From Anaspis maculata (Eukaryota; Arthropoda; Insecta; Coleoptera; Scraptiidae): a stretch of 64,000 bases of DNA. The stretch lies in the NCBI GenBank assembly GCA_949128115.1, contig OX421965.1, positions 46,987,257 to 47,051,256 on the forward strand. Reading direction: 5' to 3'. The position numbers were made by a program, and so were the translations under genes. Under the pieces are notes generated by a model, which had not been told where the DNA came from, made no database searches, and saw nothing but the letters and a program-made list of their open reading frames with translations. The stretch's first letter is position 1. Every line of letters starts with the position of its first letter. Below are positions 54,060 to 64,000 of this stretch, piece after piece.

Positions 54060-55660
54060 TAGGGTGATCCAGCTTGAACGTCATTAAATTCAATAGTAAT
54101 ATAATAATTTCTGAGAATGAACACCTCCAACAGTAAATAAAAAAATCGTCAAAATTGTCAAAGAAAAAACAAGTCTTCTCAAGTTAACTTGTTAAAACTT
54201 GTTTTCATTCAAATTTACACATCGGATACGAGTTCAGGAGATTGAATTTAGTCGGAAAAGATACCAAACTTGTCGTGATCGGTTCTACATGGCCAAAAAA
54301 ACAAAATGGACCACCTAGCAGAGCTTCGCCCCCCCACTACTCCCCTGCAACAATGATGGACACTTTTTGTGCCAAAATGGTATCAAGGGGATATGATACG
54401 TCGAACTATAATGTATTCGCATCCAGTGGATTGACGGGTTCCATTCCCTCCATTTTTACCTGCAATTTTTTACCCCCCCCCTCCAATATCTCAAAACCCC
54501 CTGGTGCGATTTTTGGCGATTTTGGATATGTTGTAGAGCACTCAATTCTGAACAGAATATCAAATTTTCATGACGTCCATATTTATTCCGAGGTTTTGCC
54601 GATTTTTTTACTATTTTTCCTGTACTATAGATAGATAATCAAAAATGAAGGGGACTTTCTTCAGAAAACATATTTGAGAAATGCATAGTAACGGAGATAT
54701 ATCCCTTCAAAATTGGAAATATAATGTTTATAATATATAATGTTCCGAATAACTTTTGAACCGTTCAACCGATTTGATTCAAAAATCAAAGTAGAACCAA
54801 AGGTTTACTGAAATTATCCCCTGTCGAACAATCATAACATGTTCCATAAAAAAGTTTCAGGGGCGTAGACATTAGGGGTGTCCCTACTCCCCGCCCCCTA
54901 TTTTTCACCCCCTAGCTATCTTTCTTTGATACTGTTCATAATTTTGAATTCTACGTTCAATTTTAAAGAAAAAATCCCTCTTTCAAAATTTTAATTAGAG
55001 ACTTTGTTTGGGAAATATTTAGGATTGAAGGTTTGGAAAACATCTCAAAGGCAGCACGGCCAAACAGCACAAACTTTCAAAGGTCTAAAAATTAAAATCC
55101 AAAAAACTCATGATTTCTCAGCTAAAATAAGTTTTCTAGAATTTCTAAGTTGATAAACTACCATTTTTCCCAAAACACGTGAAATTTTCATGAAAAAAAC
55201 AATTTGGGCTCAGGAAAGTGGCGATTTCGGGATGTTTCTCAAAGTTTCAAACTCAAATATCTTCTAAACGAAGCCTTTAATCAAAATTTTGCAAGAGTGA
55301 CTTATTCTTCTAAATTGAACTTGGAATTCAAAAATATCAACAGTTCTCAAAAATATTCAGGAAGGAGAAAAACAGGGGGGGGAGGCACCCCCTAATATCT
55401 ACGCCTCTGAAATATTTTTATGACACACGTTATGACTGTTTGACAAAAGATGATTCCAGTAAACTTGCGGTTCAAATTTGAATCAAATCGGTTTAACGGT
55501 TCAAAAGTTACGCGGAAAAATCGATTATTCATTTCCAACTTTGAAGGGCTATATCTCCGTTATTATGCATTTCTCAAATATGTTTTCTGGAGAAAGTCCC
55601 CTTCATTTTTGATCCTCTATCGATTCTTAAATTTGATGACGTTTAAGCTGAACCACCCTG
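54060..55660. mobile_element. 1.6-kb palindromic element, directly abutting its neighbour
   Basis: The left end (t/c)AGGGTGATCCAGCTTGAACG and right end GTTTAAGCTGAACCACCCTG are inverted, with TA at 54058-54059 and 55661-55662. The inner arms share caaaaatgaaggggactttc, aggggcgtagacattagggg and tcaatcggtt-type blocks. The left arm carries an extra ~500 bp (54105-54630), including tttagtcggaaaagataccaaacttgt, which matches part of the element at 42294-43782. The left end shares its TA with the preceding palindrome. Confidence 0.8.
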
Positions 55661-55662
55661 TA

Positions 55663-55999
55663 TTTATAAACATCAAATTCAAAATTGCTGTTGAAAGTCA
55701 TTCAGATGATTTTACATCATTTTAAAGAAGGGAGGGGGTAATGAAACATTTTTCCGAATGCGATTTGGACTGAATTAATGGTAATGAGTAAATATTGATC
55801 TTATTGCCGAAGTTCTATTATGAAATCTCATTTATTTTAGCCACCCACACTTCGCAGTGGGTTGAAATATTTGTTCAAATACCTACTCAGTTACTAATTG
55901 GTATCTATTATAATTGATCGAAAAATATTGATTTTGTTACAATTTCGGGTTCGCCTATATCATATTTCGATTGCCAAATTCTTACTATGGTCAAACTAC
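55663..55999. other. no recognisable feature
   Basis: No repeat or coding similarity is seen. The gypsy copy 2 3' LTR would be expected near here but is not recognisable. Confidence 0.3.
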
Positions 56000-56777
56000 A
56001 CTTTATTCCGTTTTATTATGTACAATTAATTGTGACACTCTTGTAATTGTTTTACAATAATCGCCAATGTTCCTTTCGCTAGTCATCTGAGTCTGATCGC
56101 ATTGATCACCAGCAGAACTCAAACTATAACTATAGTAACGTGCAAGGTGATTAAGGTGATCAAGTATAAAGTGGACAACTTCCATCTTGGCTCTCGAAGC
56201 TCGCTGAATTCTGTAAACAACGTCATCAGTTTTCTTGATCACCGTGTAGGATCTAGGGTCCTTCCCACGAATGATGAAACTTCGGGAACTTTCCTTTCTG
56301 GCACTGAGGGTTGTACAGCCACACCAGGTCACCTTTTTAAAATCCAGCCGAGTTAAGGTGCGTTCAGTCAGCTTATTTAGCCGCAAGTTTCAATTTTAGT
56401 CGTAAGCGCAGCATCGCTTATTGGCTGATCTGAGGAGGCTGGCTCATGACAGCCAATGAGCATCGCTGCGCTTACGACTAAAACTAAAACTTGCGGCTAA
56501 ATAAGCTGACTGAAAGCACCTTTAGCCTTCAGGTCGTAGCGGGTCTGAATTTTGGATTCTAGATTTTGTATTGAGTTTTGTACATAGTTCTATCCGGTAC
56601 GCATGCCTCACTTTTGGGCCCATTGGTCGTATAGTTAGTCTTCGTTCGGTCAGACAACCTTTGACAGGTATTGCTTCTTGCTTGGTATCGTCCTGTTGAA
56701 CCATGGAACTATTCCATCAGATCGTGAGTGACGAAGCGTCGTGCTGGTTATCGGGATTTCAAGAAGAGTACAGACAC
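56000..56777 (-). pseudogene. gypsy copy 2, integrase C-terminal region (interrupted by a MITE)
   Basis: On the minus strand, 56700-56524 reads as the linker before the integrase tail, ending TRYDLKA in a shifted frame. A MITE follows (56520-56354). From 56353 on comes GDLVWLYNPQCQKGKFPKF in one frame, then YTVIKKTDDVVYRIQRASR in another, which are hallmarks of the gypsy integrase C-terminal domain. A frameshift near 56270 separates the two. The region upstream in element sense lies at 59113-60218, beyond a hAT-like insertion. This segment supplies the part missing from copy 1. Confidence 0.75.
56354..56520. mobile_element. palindromic MITE at TTA, copy 2
   Basis: Ends AGGTGCGTTCAGTCAGCTTA and TAAGCTGACTGAAAGCACCT are inverted with one mismatch and flanked by TTA (to 56353 and from 56521). 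It splits the gypsy integrase reading between TRYDLKA and the GDLVWLYNP block. It is the second copy of the MITE at 49563-49735, about 85-90% identical by eye. Confidence 0.85.
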
Positions 56778-56785
56778 CTTGGAAT

Positions 56786-59104
56786 TAGGGTTACCATCCT
56801 CAAACCACACAAAAAGAGTACAAGTGCGAGCGAAGCGAGCGAAATAGCGTCGCAGGCGAAAATTTTTCGGAAAAAGAGGCGTGGTCAATTAGTTTTGAAT
56901 ACCTACCATGAAGACTTGAGGCGGATTCTTGCATTCAAAGATATTCGCAAGAAAATTTGGCGACACTCGCCAAATTCGAATTTTTGAAGGATTTGCTGAC
57001 CCTCCAAATTTGACAATTGATAATCAAAATCTTGCGATATTCGCACATGAGAATCCACCTTTTCGAGTGTATTGATGATGTCGTCCTAATGTAAAACACA
57101 ACGGAAAAGTGAAATATAAACAAAAGTATACTTGATAGGGATTCCTAATATTCTTGGATTTTGGCCGCATGCGTGATTGCGTGCGAACGTGACAGTAGGT
57201 ACAGGGAGCTTTGGTTAGTGATTACATTACTGACAGTACTGACACAGATGTCACCAATATCACACTGCACAGTTGTCACAGAACTGGAGCAGAGACACTG
57301 GAGTGAGATTATTAGTCTTGAATGTGTCTTGAATCTACAGCAGTACGCATGCGCCCAAGAATATACCTAATTTGTGGAATCACTAGCGGAAGAGGGAAGT
57401 GCAAATGCAAATTATTATATAAACTGCTCCTCAAAAGTTAAGCATAGACCAAAATTTGCTCCAATTTCAAGCAAAGATTTCTTCGACGAAAGATATCCAA
57501 TTGAAAAAAAAATGTATGGTGTCTAGTAGAGCTGTTCTTCAGCTACAAGACGCTGTGTCGACTTACGGCACCATTGACTTTGTCTATGATACACAGAATG
57601 CCAAAGGAAAAAGTGTCAAAAGTGTTAATTTTTGAAGTTGTGGAACTTTTTTAGGAAAAATTTCGGATTTTTTTTCTCTTTAGTTTTGGAAAGCGGATAT
57701 CAATCTAAATCATAATAAATCATATTAAAATATAGCGAAGTCACTGAAAATTTCCAGAAGTGATATCTTCTAGACGAGTAGAGATGGAGTCATAATTCTT
57801 TTTTTGATTCCAATCGGACACATTATGGGCCATTCGAGCATGATGTGCAAATTTTACACGTTTATACTTTTTCAGTAGTGGGGAGTAATTTTGACGTTTG
57901 TCACGTCGGAACTTTTTCTTTGTACTTGTCATCATTAAAATGTCAACATAGATGTATGCTGTCAGTTTCAGCTAATAAATTTCAAGTTTGCGTTCGGTGT
58001 TTTTCTGCCTCAAAGTCCAGGTTTCCTGAGAAAACCTATGTTGGTCTTTTGTTTTCACTACTGATGTAGAAGTGGTAAATTACATCCACGCTGACATTTT
58101 AATGATGACAAGTACAAAAAAATAGTTCTGATATGACAAACGTCAAAGTCTCCCCCCACTACTAAAAAGTATATACGTGAAAAATTTGCACATCATGCTC
58201 GAATGGCCTATAATGTGTCCGATTGGAATCAAAAAAAGAATTATGGCTCTACCTCTATTCGTCTAGGAGATATCACTTTTGGAAATATCCAGTGACTTGG
58301 GCAGTAACAAAATCACCCATGATGGGACTAATTGGTAACTATGGTAATTTTGATGCAACGGATGGTTACAAGTCTTGTATTTTTATTCATGCTGAAGTCA
58401 ATAAGTGTCAATGTGATGTCACAGCATGCTTCATTGGGTATCTCCCCTGAAGAGGTCCGGAGGATAACCTCTTCTGAGGGCCTATGAGGTCAAATTTTCT
58501 CATGATATAATTCATCTAGCAATTGTGTACGTTTCTGTGAATTTTAAAGAAAAAGCAACAGCTCTAGCAAATTCTGTATCAAAAAATCCAACTTCCACAA
58601 AAAATCAAGAACTCTTTGAAGAAACAAAATACGATCAAAAGTCAAAAACCGTTTTGAGATATTGATATCCGCTTTCGAAAGCTGAAGAAAAAAAAATCCG
58701 AAATTTTTTCTAAAAAAGTTCCACGACTTCAAAAATTAACACTTTTGACACTCCATCCTTTAGCATCCTGTGTATCATGGACAAAGTCCATGGTGCCGGA
58801 GTCGACATAAAAACTTGTAGCTGAAGAAAAGCTCTACCAGGCGCCATAAACTTTTTTAAAATCGGATATTTTTTGCCTTAGATATCCTTGCTTGAAATTG
58901 GAGCAAATTTTGATCTATGCCTAACTTTTGACGAGCAGTTTATTATATGGTCAATAGCAGTAGGAAAAAAAGAATGGGAAAAAATTTGTCCGGATAAATT
59001 GAAAAGAGTACATTTGGCTTCAGAACGTGAAAAGTGAGAGTACGCTACTCTATCACCTCAAAAAGAGTACCTGTACTCTTTAAAGAGTACGGTTGGTAAC
59101 CCTA
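56786..59104. mobile_element. hAT-like element with 8-bp duplication, carrying a foldback
   Basis: Ends TAGGGTTACCA and TTGGTAACCCTA are inverted and flanked by perfect CTTGGAAT copies (56778-56785, 59105-59112). Subterminal aaaagagtac motifs occur at both ends, several times on the right. Excluding the foldback at 57420-58942 the element is about 0.8 kb and non-coding. A partial copy without the foldback lies at 9440-9986. The 8-bp duplication and AGGGTT-type ends fit hAT. It interrupts the integrase of gypsy copy 2. Confidence 0.85.
57420..58942. mobile_element. 1.5-kb foldback element with 5-bp duplication
   Basis: Ends TAAACTGCTCCTCAAAAGTT and AACTTTTGACGAGCAGTTTA are inverted and flanked by TTATA (57415-57419, 58943-58947). 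The arms share aaatttgctccaatttcaag, gccaaaggaaaaagtgtcaaaagtgttaa-like and gattccaatcggacacattat blocks. The ends match the core ends of the foldback at 48970-52250 (TAAACTGCTCGTC), which makes them one family. This copy lacks the GTCGAG arrays. It is inserted in the hAT-like element. Confidence 0.85.
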
Positions 59105-59112
59105 CTTGGAAT

Positions 59113-60218
59113 TGGAATACGTTGAATTTTGAGCTGTGTTCCTGATTTGAGTAGAATTCCAGTGGTACTCAGAAACAGCTGATCAAGTTGTCCACCAGCA
59201 CACTTATCACTCAAGAAGCCTCTTGGTTGAGTGGGTCGTACGCTTTTGATCACTTGCTGAAGTAGACCATGAAAACTAATATTGTATCAGTGCCATCTTC
59301 TGTTGGAGGGCAGGCTAGGTGAGGATTACGGTGTCGATGTAATGTAACCCCTCGGGTGCGTGTTGTTAAGTCTTTTGCTGGCCACACAACCTTCGCGGGT
59401 CGGTTTTGATTCCTTTCGACGACACGTCGTCCTAAAAATTTGACCTGTTTCTTGAAAAGCCCACGCTTTTTTTGGATTGAGCTATAGATAGACACCTTGC
59501 AGATGTCGAAATACGCCTGAAGGCGGAAGTCTTTCAAATGTTCTTTAAACGTCCGACTGTAAAGTAGGCAACTTTTCCATACGGAGCCTTACAAGACGCA
59601 CTCCATCAAATGTTCAAACGTGCCTTGTTTGCTCCAAAGTCCAGAAGGCATCACAGTGAACTGATAGAGGCCGCTTCCGGAGTAAAGTGCCTCCTACTCT
59701 TTGTCGTTGTTGTGAAGTCCTACTTGCCAGTAACCACTCGTCAGGTCAAGCACCGGAAATAATCTTGATCCAGATAGCGTGCTTGAAGTGTCGATCCGAG
59801 GCAGTAGATACCTTTTGCGGCGTTCTTACGCTGGTTCTCAGTGGAATTGCTGCTCCACAAGATCCTTGTCTTCACCACCCAGGTGTTCTCAGCCGGGCGA
59901 AAGAAAATCCACTATCTTTTTCGTCAAGAACATTGGAGTCGAGGCCTTTGTCGACACGTCTTAACAGCAGCGTCAGCTCCATTCTACAGGCTCACGCTAG
60001 CCAGGGTTTCTCCTCCCTTGATTGTTTTGCATGTCTCGTTCGGGTTAATAATTTGAAGGGATTTTCGTCTTGTCCTCGATGTTGATCAATGTCTTGCCAT
60101 GTTGCAGTTCACAGCTGTGTCGGGTTCAGAAATGCCGACGACATCTCCTCCAGGTTGCCCGCTGGAGTGTTGTCCACGAGATTTTCTCGGAATTAGTGGC
60201 TACACGAACGGTTTTTTC
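59113..60218 (-). pseudogene. gypsy copy 2, deleted pol fragment
   Basis: The minus strand carries the tail of the protease region (60218-60100, matching 5700-5800 of copy 1) and RT parts matching the copy 1 region 5600-4960. A thumb block reading LFKKQVKFLG (59460-59430) then joins abruptly to an integrase-core block (TEDGTDTILVFMVYFSK) near 59300-59250. RNase H and the integrase zinc domain are deleted between them. The integrase continues to 59113 and resumes beyond the hAT insertion at 56777. All frames are broken. Confidence 0.7.
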
Positions 60219-61739
60219 TAGGGTGTTTTCACAACATTTCCTCGTTTGTGTAAGACATAAGAAGTGTAAAAAAAGACGTATCAAATGAAGTCATGCAGGG
60301 CCTCCGCCCCAAAACATGTTTGTGCCAAGATGTTTCTGTACAACGTTATGGTAAAAAACTTATTCCGCAAACGCCTACTAACTATTTCAAGGGTCGTAGA
60401 GAAAAATTTATCTCCTGTTTATGTATAGCAATTCTAGGAATTGTATGAAAGTTCAGGAGTGAGTGGTCGCCCGATTGCGTTTACACTGCTACGCACAATT
60501 CACAATTTTTTGTCACTTCGCGGGAAATTTAGCATCCTGTCAAGACATGTTGCCAGATTCAATGAGGTTTGTTCAAGAAAAGACGAGCAACGTCCATGTG
60601 GGTGTCACCAAATGAGAACAAATTGAAAACAGGTTGAGGGTGCGTATATCCAGCGTCTGGAGTAAACATTACATTTTCAACGTATGGCTTCCCGGAGCCG
60701 AATAAACATTTCTATTTGTCTTTGGGGAAAACTGTTGTCCCATCAATTTGGAATTAGTTCCGTTTTGCTGTGCGGTTCCGTGTCCCCAAATTTGATATAC
60801 TGGGGAGCTTAGTCATCACACGTGTAATTTACACGTGCGTCCAATTAATCCCGATAATGTTAGATTAGCGGCGCGGTATACAAATTTTGTAGGTATTAGG
60901 CTCGCCTGCGCTTCCCTTCGTTGGCTCCGAGTGAGTGTTTAGGATAATTAGTCGTTAATCGAAACACCACGTTTGACAGATAAAATTCATTACCTGCCGA
61001 CTCTCCCGAGTGTCAATTGCTTCGGAGGAAGGGTCGATTTTCGATACAGGCATTACGCATTATTGTCGACGCTTGTCATTAGGGGTAAAAGCTGGATCCG
61101 CAGCGACCAACCATCGACACCGTTTGATTACGTTTTCCGATCTCGATGCAAAATGCTATGGGATGTGGGGTGCGATGGGTGGGCCTCTCCTCATCCTACG
61201 CGCTCTTTGTTGATTGAGATGATATTAGATATTGATGTCACGAAATTGCTGGTGATAAGAGCCCGGAGACGGAACAGCAAGGAACACAGAAGAGCAATAA
61301 TGTAATCTGGATATGTTTGACTGTAATTAAAAGCCCTTGAGAGAGGAACGGTGTTCGTAAAATGCCCGCCTTGTCTGGGATACACTCGCGCGAATTTGGA
61401 AAGTACGTAGGGTACACTCTACAGGTGGCGCTGTTTAATTACCAGCCTGTCGTGGGTGAACTTATTAGCTTTTCCGTGCGTTCGTTTTGGTGCATTCTTT
61501 AGCATACCATTTTTCTTTACTTAGTAGAAGGGTGAATTGATTCACGCGTACAAAACTTTCTAAGTAGGTCAAAAACTTGAGTTCGAGAAACAAAACAACC
61601 ACGTATAGAGAATAATTAACATTGTGGCGAGTGGCCATAGAAAGTCTTGGAAAATGTAAAAAAAGATAGATTATCGGGAATTCGACCATTGTGAACGGAG
61701 TAATAATTCTCCTTAAATTGGTCATCATCGTGAAATTCG
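60219..61739. other. unannotated DNA
   Basis: I find no gene or repeat. Overlapping short frames at 60973-61305 have no recognisable domain. If the GPCR gene runs rightward this is intron. Confidence 0.35.
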
Positions 61740-62467
61740 TAAACTCCGTTTTTCGAGGCTAAGCATGGATATCTCGCTTATCTTTAGAGATACAGAGTCG
61801 GTTGAATTGGAAAAAAGTTGCGAATTTTCATGACGATCAATGATCCAAGAAGATATTTGACTTGTCAGTTTTAGTTTTTGAGATATCGAGAAAAAACAGA
61901 AATTTGTAATTTTTGTTTTTATTTTTTATTTGAAAAACGGTTGAAGGTAGCCTTTTCTATTTAAGACATTGTGGAAGCACTTTTTCAAGGGGAATTCAAT
62001 GTTGCCAAAATCTTCATTCTAGCTTTCAAAACAACCGAGATATGACATTCAACTTTTTTCTCTTATGGGCGCCATATTGGATTTTGACATTTTTGAATAC
62101 AATTTTATTTTCTGGTTACAACGATGTTCACATGCCACTGTTGAATTCATGCTTTAGAGCAAAAGAAAAATTTAAATTTTTCAAAGAGTGCTTTGGAAAC
62201 AAAATCAGCATCGACAATAAAAAAACGTAAATGTCAAACATTTATTCAACAATGACATGTGGCACATCGTTCTAACCAGATAAGAATACCGTATTCAAAA
62301 ATATCAAAATCCAATATAGCGCCCATTAGAGAAAAAAGTTGAATGTCGTACCTCGGCTGCTTTGAAAACTAAAATAAAGATTTTGACAGATTTGGATTCC
62401 CCTTGAAAAAGTGCCCTGGCAATGTCTAGATTAGAAAAGGCCACCTTCAACCGTTTTTTTAATAAAT

Positions 62468-63554
62468 CGACCCTCTGCGGCATCTTTTCAATTTAATATT
62501 GAACACCTCCACTTTTCCCAGAATCTGGAAGCAGACACGAGTTTGTCCGGTATTAAAGAAAGGGGACCCCACCTTGCTTAGTAATTACAGGCCGATCTCC
62601 ATCATATCTAATTTCGCAAAACTCTTTGAGGTTGTTCTTCACAACAAAATTTATCCACAGGTCAAGGGTCAGATATCTCCTTTCCAGCATGGCTTTATGG
62701 AGGGTAGATCGACGGTGACCAATCTTGCCTGCTTCTCACAGTATGTAACTGAGGTTTTAGACTCGCGAGGTCAAGTGGATGTGATTTATACAGACATTTC
62801 CAAGGCCTTCGATCAGGTTGACCACGGCTTGCTTTTGTGTAAAATGGAAAAGCTCGGTTTTTCAACCCCGCTTCTACGATTGTTTCGTTTTTACCTTTTT
62901 GGTAGAGCCAACCGCGTTGCGTGTCTTTACACAAATTCTGAGCCATACTTGTCTACTTCAGGTGTCCCGCAGGGTGCCAATTGGGGTCCATTTTTGTTTT
63001 TGATTTTCATCAATGACATAGTTGAGGAAATCACCTGCCAGAAGCTACTTTTTGCCGACGACCTCAAAATGTATTCTAGGATTGACACGATTGATGATTG
63101 CGCTACCCTACAGGGTTGCATTTCCTCTGTGCTGGCGTGGTGTCGTAAGAATGGCCTGTCACTGAATGTGGGCAAGTGTGCTGTTGCGACTTTCACAAGA
63201 AAACGCGAACCGATTTCTTTCGACTATGGGATTGAGCAGAGTATTCTAAGGCGTAGCGAGGTGGTCGTTGATTTAGGGGTGCTGTTTGATTGCGCGTTTT
63301 TGTTTGTAGACCACGTGGACAGCATTGTGTCTGCGTCTCTCAGGATGCTCGGCTTCATCTACCGAAACTGTAGGGATTTCAGGAGCGCCGCCTGCTTGAA
63401 GACACTATATTTCAGCTACATTAGATCCAAGCTGGAATATGCCTCCCTTATTTGGCACCCTATATACAGGACACATGGAGCGCGCCTTGAGTCTGTACAG
63501 CGCAAGTTCCTCAAGTCTACCCTCCTCAAGGCTATGACCACAGTTTGTTACTGA
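62468..63554 (+). CDS. LINE reverse transcriptase domain, open frame, C-terminus lost
   Basis: The open plus-strand frame enters from the truncated 5' edge, so the start codon is not native. Motifs run FPRIWKQTRVCPVLKKGDPT, NYRPISIISNFAKLFE, FQHGFMEGRSTVTNL, IYTDISKAFDQVDHGLLL (motif A), TSGVPQGANWGPFLFLIFIN (motif B), QKLLFADDLKMYS (motif C, FADD) and LSLNVGKCAVATFTR (motif D/E), then YIRSKLEYASLIWHP of the thumb. This is a jockey/CR1-type RT. After VQRKFLKSTLLK the frame goes to AMTTVCY and stops where about 100 or more residues are usual, so a deletion removed the C-terminus. Enzymatic motifs look intact, but without an endonuclease the copy is immobile. Confidence 0.88.
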
Positions 63555-63758
63555 CGCGGCATGACATTGTCTCACTTCTGACTTAATTCACTCTACTAAG
63601 ACCCACACATCTCTTTACATCTGTTTTAATTTCACTATTTTGTTTCCTTTTTTTGTATAACTATATGTATATTTATCTATTTTATTGAATTTCCTGTGAT
63701 TGGGTTTTTGTATCGGCCTGTCGGAAATAAATCTATTAAATTAAATTATAAATTATAA
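62468..63758 (+). mobile_element. 5'-truncated LINE inserted in a palindrome arm
   Basis: The insert starts inside an RT coding region (tcgaccctctgcgg) and ends with ggaaataaatctattaaatt and an A-rich tail. The opposite palindrome arm gives the empty site. The aataaa just before the insert and the aataaaaac just after it may represent the target duplication. Most of ORF2 upstream and the extreme C-terminus are missing. Confidence 0.8.
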
Positions 63759-64000
63759 AAAATAAAAACAAAAATCAAAATCCTGTTTTTTCACGATATC
63801 TCAAAAACGAAAATCGATACGTTAAATTTCTTTTTGGATCATTGATGCGCAACTTTTTCCTAATTCAACCGACTTTGTATCTCTCAAGATAAGCGAGATA
63901 CTCATGCTTAGCCTCGAAAAACGGACACCCTGTATACCCGTATTTTTTCTTTCTCCTAGATTCCCAAAACTGCGGTCGTAATGCATGTTTTCAATAGTAT

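Larger units (their letters stand above)
61740..63932. mobile_element. palindromic element split by a LINE
   Basis: Left ctccgtttttcgaggctaagcat (from about 61753) pairs with atgcttagcctcgaaaaacgg near 63905-63925. The right end finishes acaccctg followed by TA. The left arm's terminal CAGGGTG has eroded. Inner arms pair ccattttctatttaagacatt-like and atgggcgccatattggattttgac blocks with mirrored copies at 62290-62460. The right arm is interrupted at about 62468, after the block ending ccgttttttt, by a LINE, and resumes at about 63760 with aaaaataaaaacaaaaatc. Confidence 0.8.

Overview
This is eukaryotic nuclear DNA from an insect. It has about 40% GC by eye, long non-coding stretches, a GT donor and an AG acceptor, insect-type retrotransposons, tRNA-headed SINEs and a peptide GPCR exon of the sulfakinin/cholecystokinin receptor type. 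The dispersed taggtaggta motifs and the crowd of palindromic elements recall sap-sucking Hemiptera such as whiteflies, but that is an impression and species cannot be read from this sequence. Nothing here looks bacterial, and there are no operons, CRISPR arrays or rRNA.

Layout. 0.36-1.02 kb: a small inverted repeat. 1.1-3.4 kb: a broken R1-like LINE on the minus strand (ORF1 with a CCHC knuckle, then an endonuclease fragment). 3.4-8.15 kb: a decayed Ty3/gypsy element on the minus strand, with integrase, RNase H, RT, protease, gag and one LTR. 8.2-8.7 kb: unrecognised coding-like DNA. 9.4-18 kb: a hAT-like relic, a candidate first exon of an unknown gene, four palindromic elements and a solo gypsy LTR. 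18.7-20.35 kb: a palindrome holding a hAT-like MITE and a SINE. 22.8-23.9 kb: a palindrome holding a second SINE. 24.0-25.6 kb: a 5'-truncated LINE with a 449-codon open RT frame. 25.7-32.3 kb: a large foldback structure with arms of ~305-bp tandem units, enclosing a degenerate reverse transcriptase gene that has an R2-like Cys-His/RPD nuclease region. 32.3-40 kb: mostly unannotatable, with one 49-bp minisatellite. 40.8-45.5 kb: four palindromic elements. 45.6-48.1 kb: a SINE interrupted by an ORF1-only LINE with an unusually long 165-bp target duplication.

48.3-48.7 kb holds the only host coding exon I can name, the first coding exon of a CCK/sulfakinin-receptor-like GPCR on the plus strand. 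It ends at a splice donor inside TM2. If the gene continues rightward, the rest of the window (over 15 kb) lies in its first coding intron, and that intron is packed with elements: a 3.3-kb foldback with GTCGAG palindrome arrays (48.97-52.25 kb), a partial gypsy LTR, two palindromes back to back (52.98-55.66 kb), a second decayed gypsy interrupted by a hAT-like element that is itself interrupted by another foldback (56-60.2 kb), and a palindrome split by a LINE RT (61.7-63.9 kb).

The dominant theme is inverted-repeat DNA. At least a dozen separate elements read as long hairpins, many ending in CAGGGTG or CCGGGTG next to a duplicated TA, others with 8-bp (hAT-like), TTA/TTAA or 5-bp duplications. 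Nesting gives a relative order of insertion in several places. The most unusual objects are the RT-bearing foldback (25.7-32.3 kb), the array-flanked foldback (49-52.2 kb) and the LINE with the 165-bp duplication (45.97-48.09 kb). All coordinates of diverged repeat edges were judged by eye.
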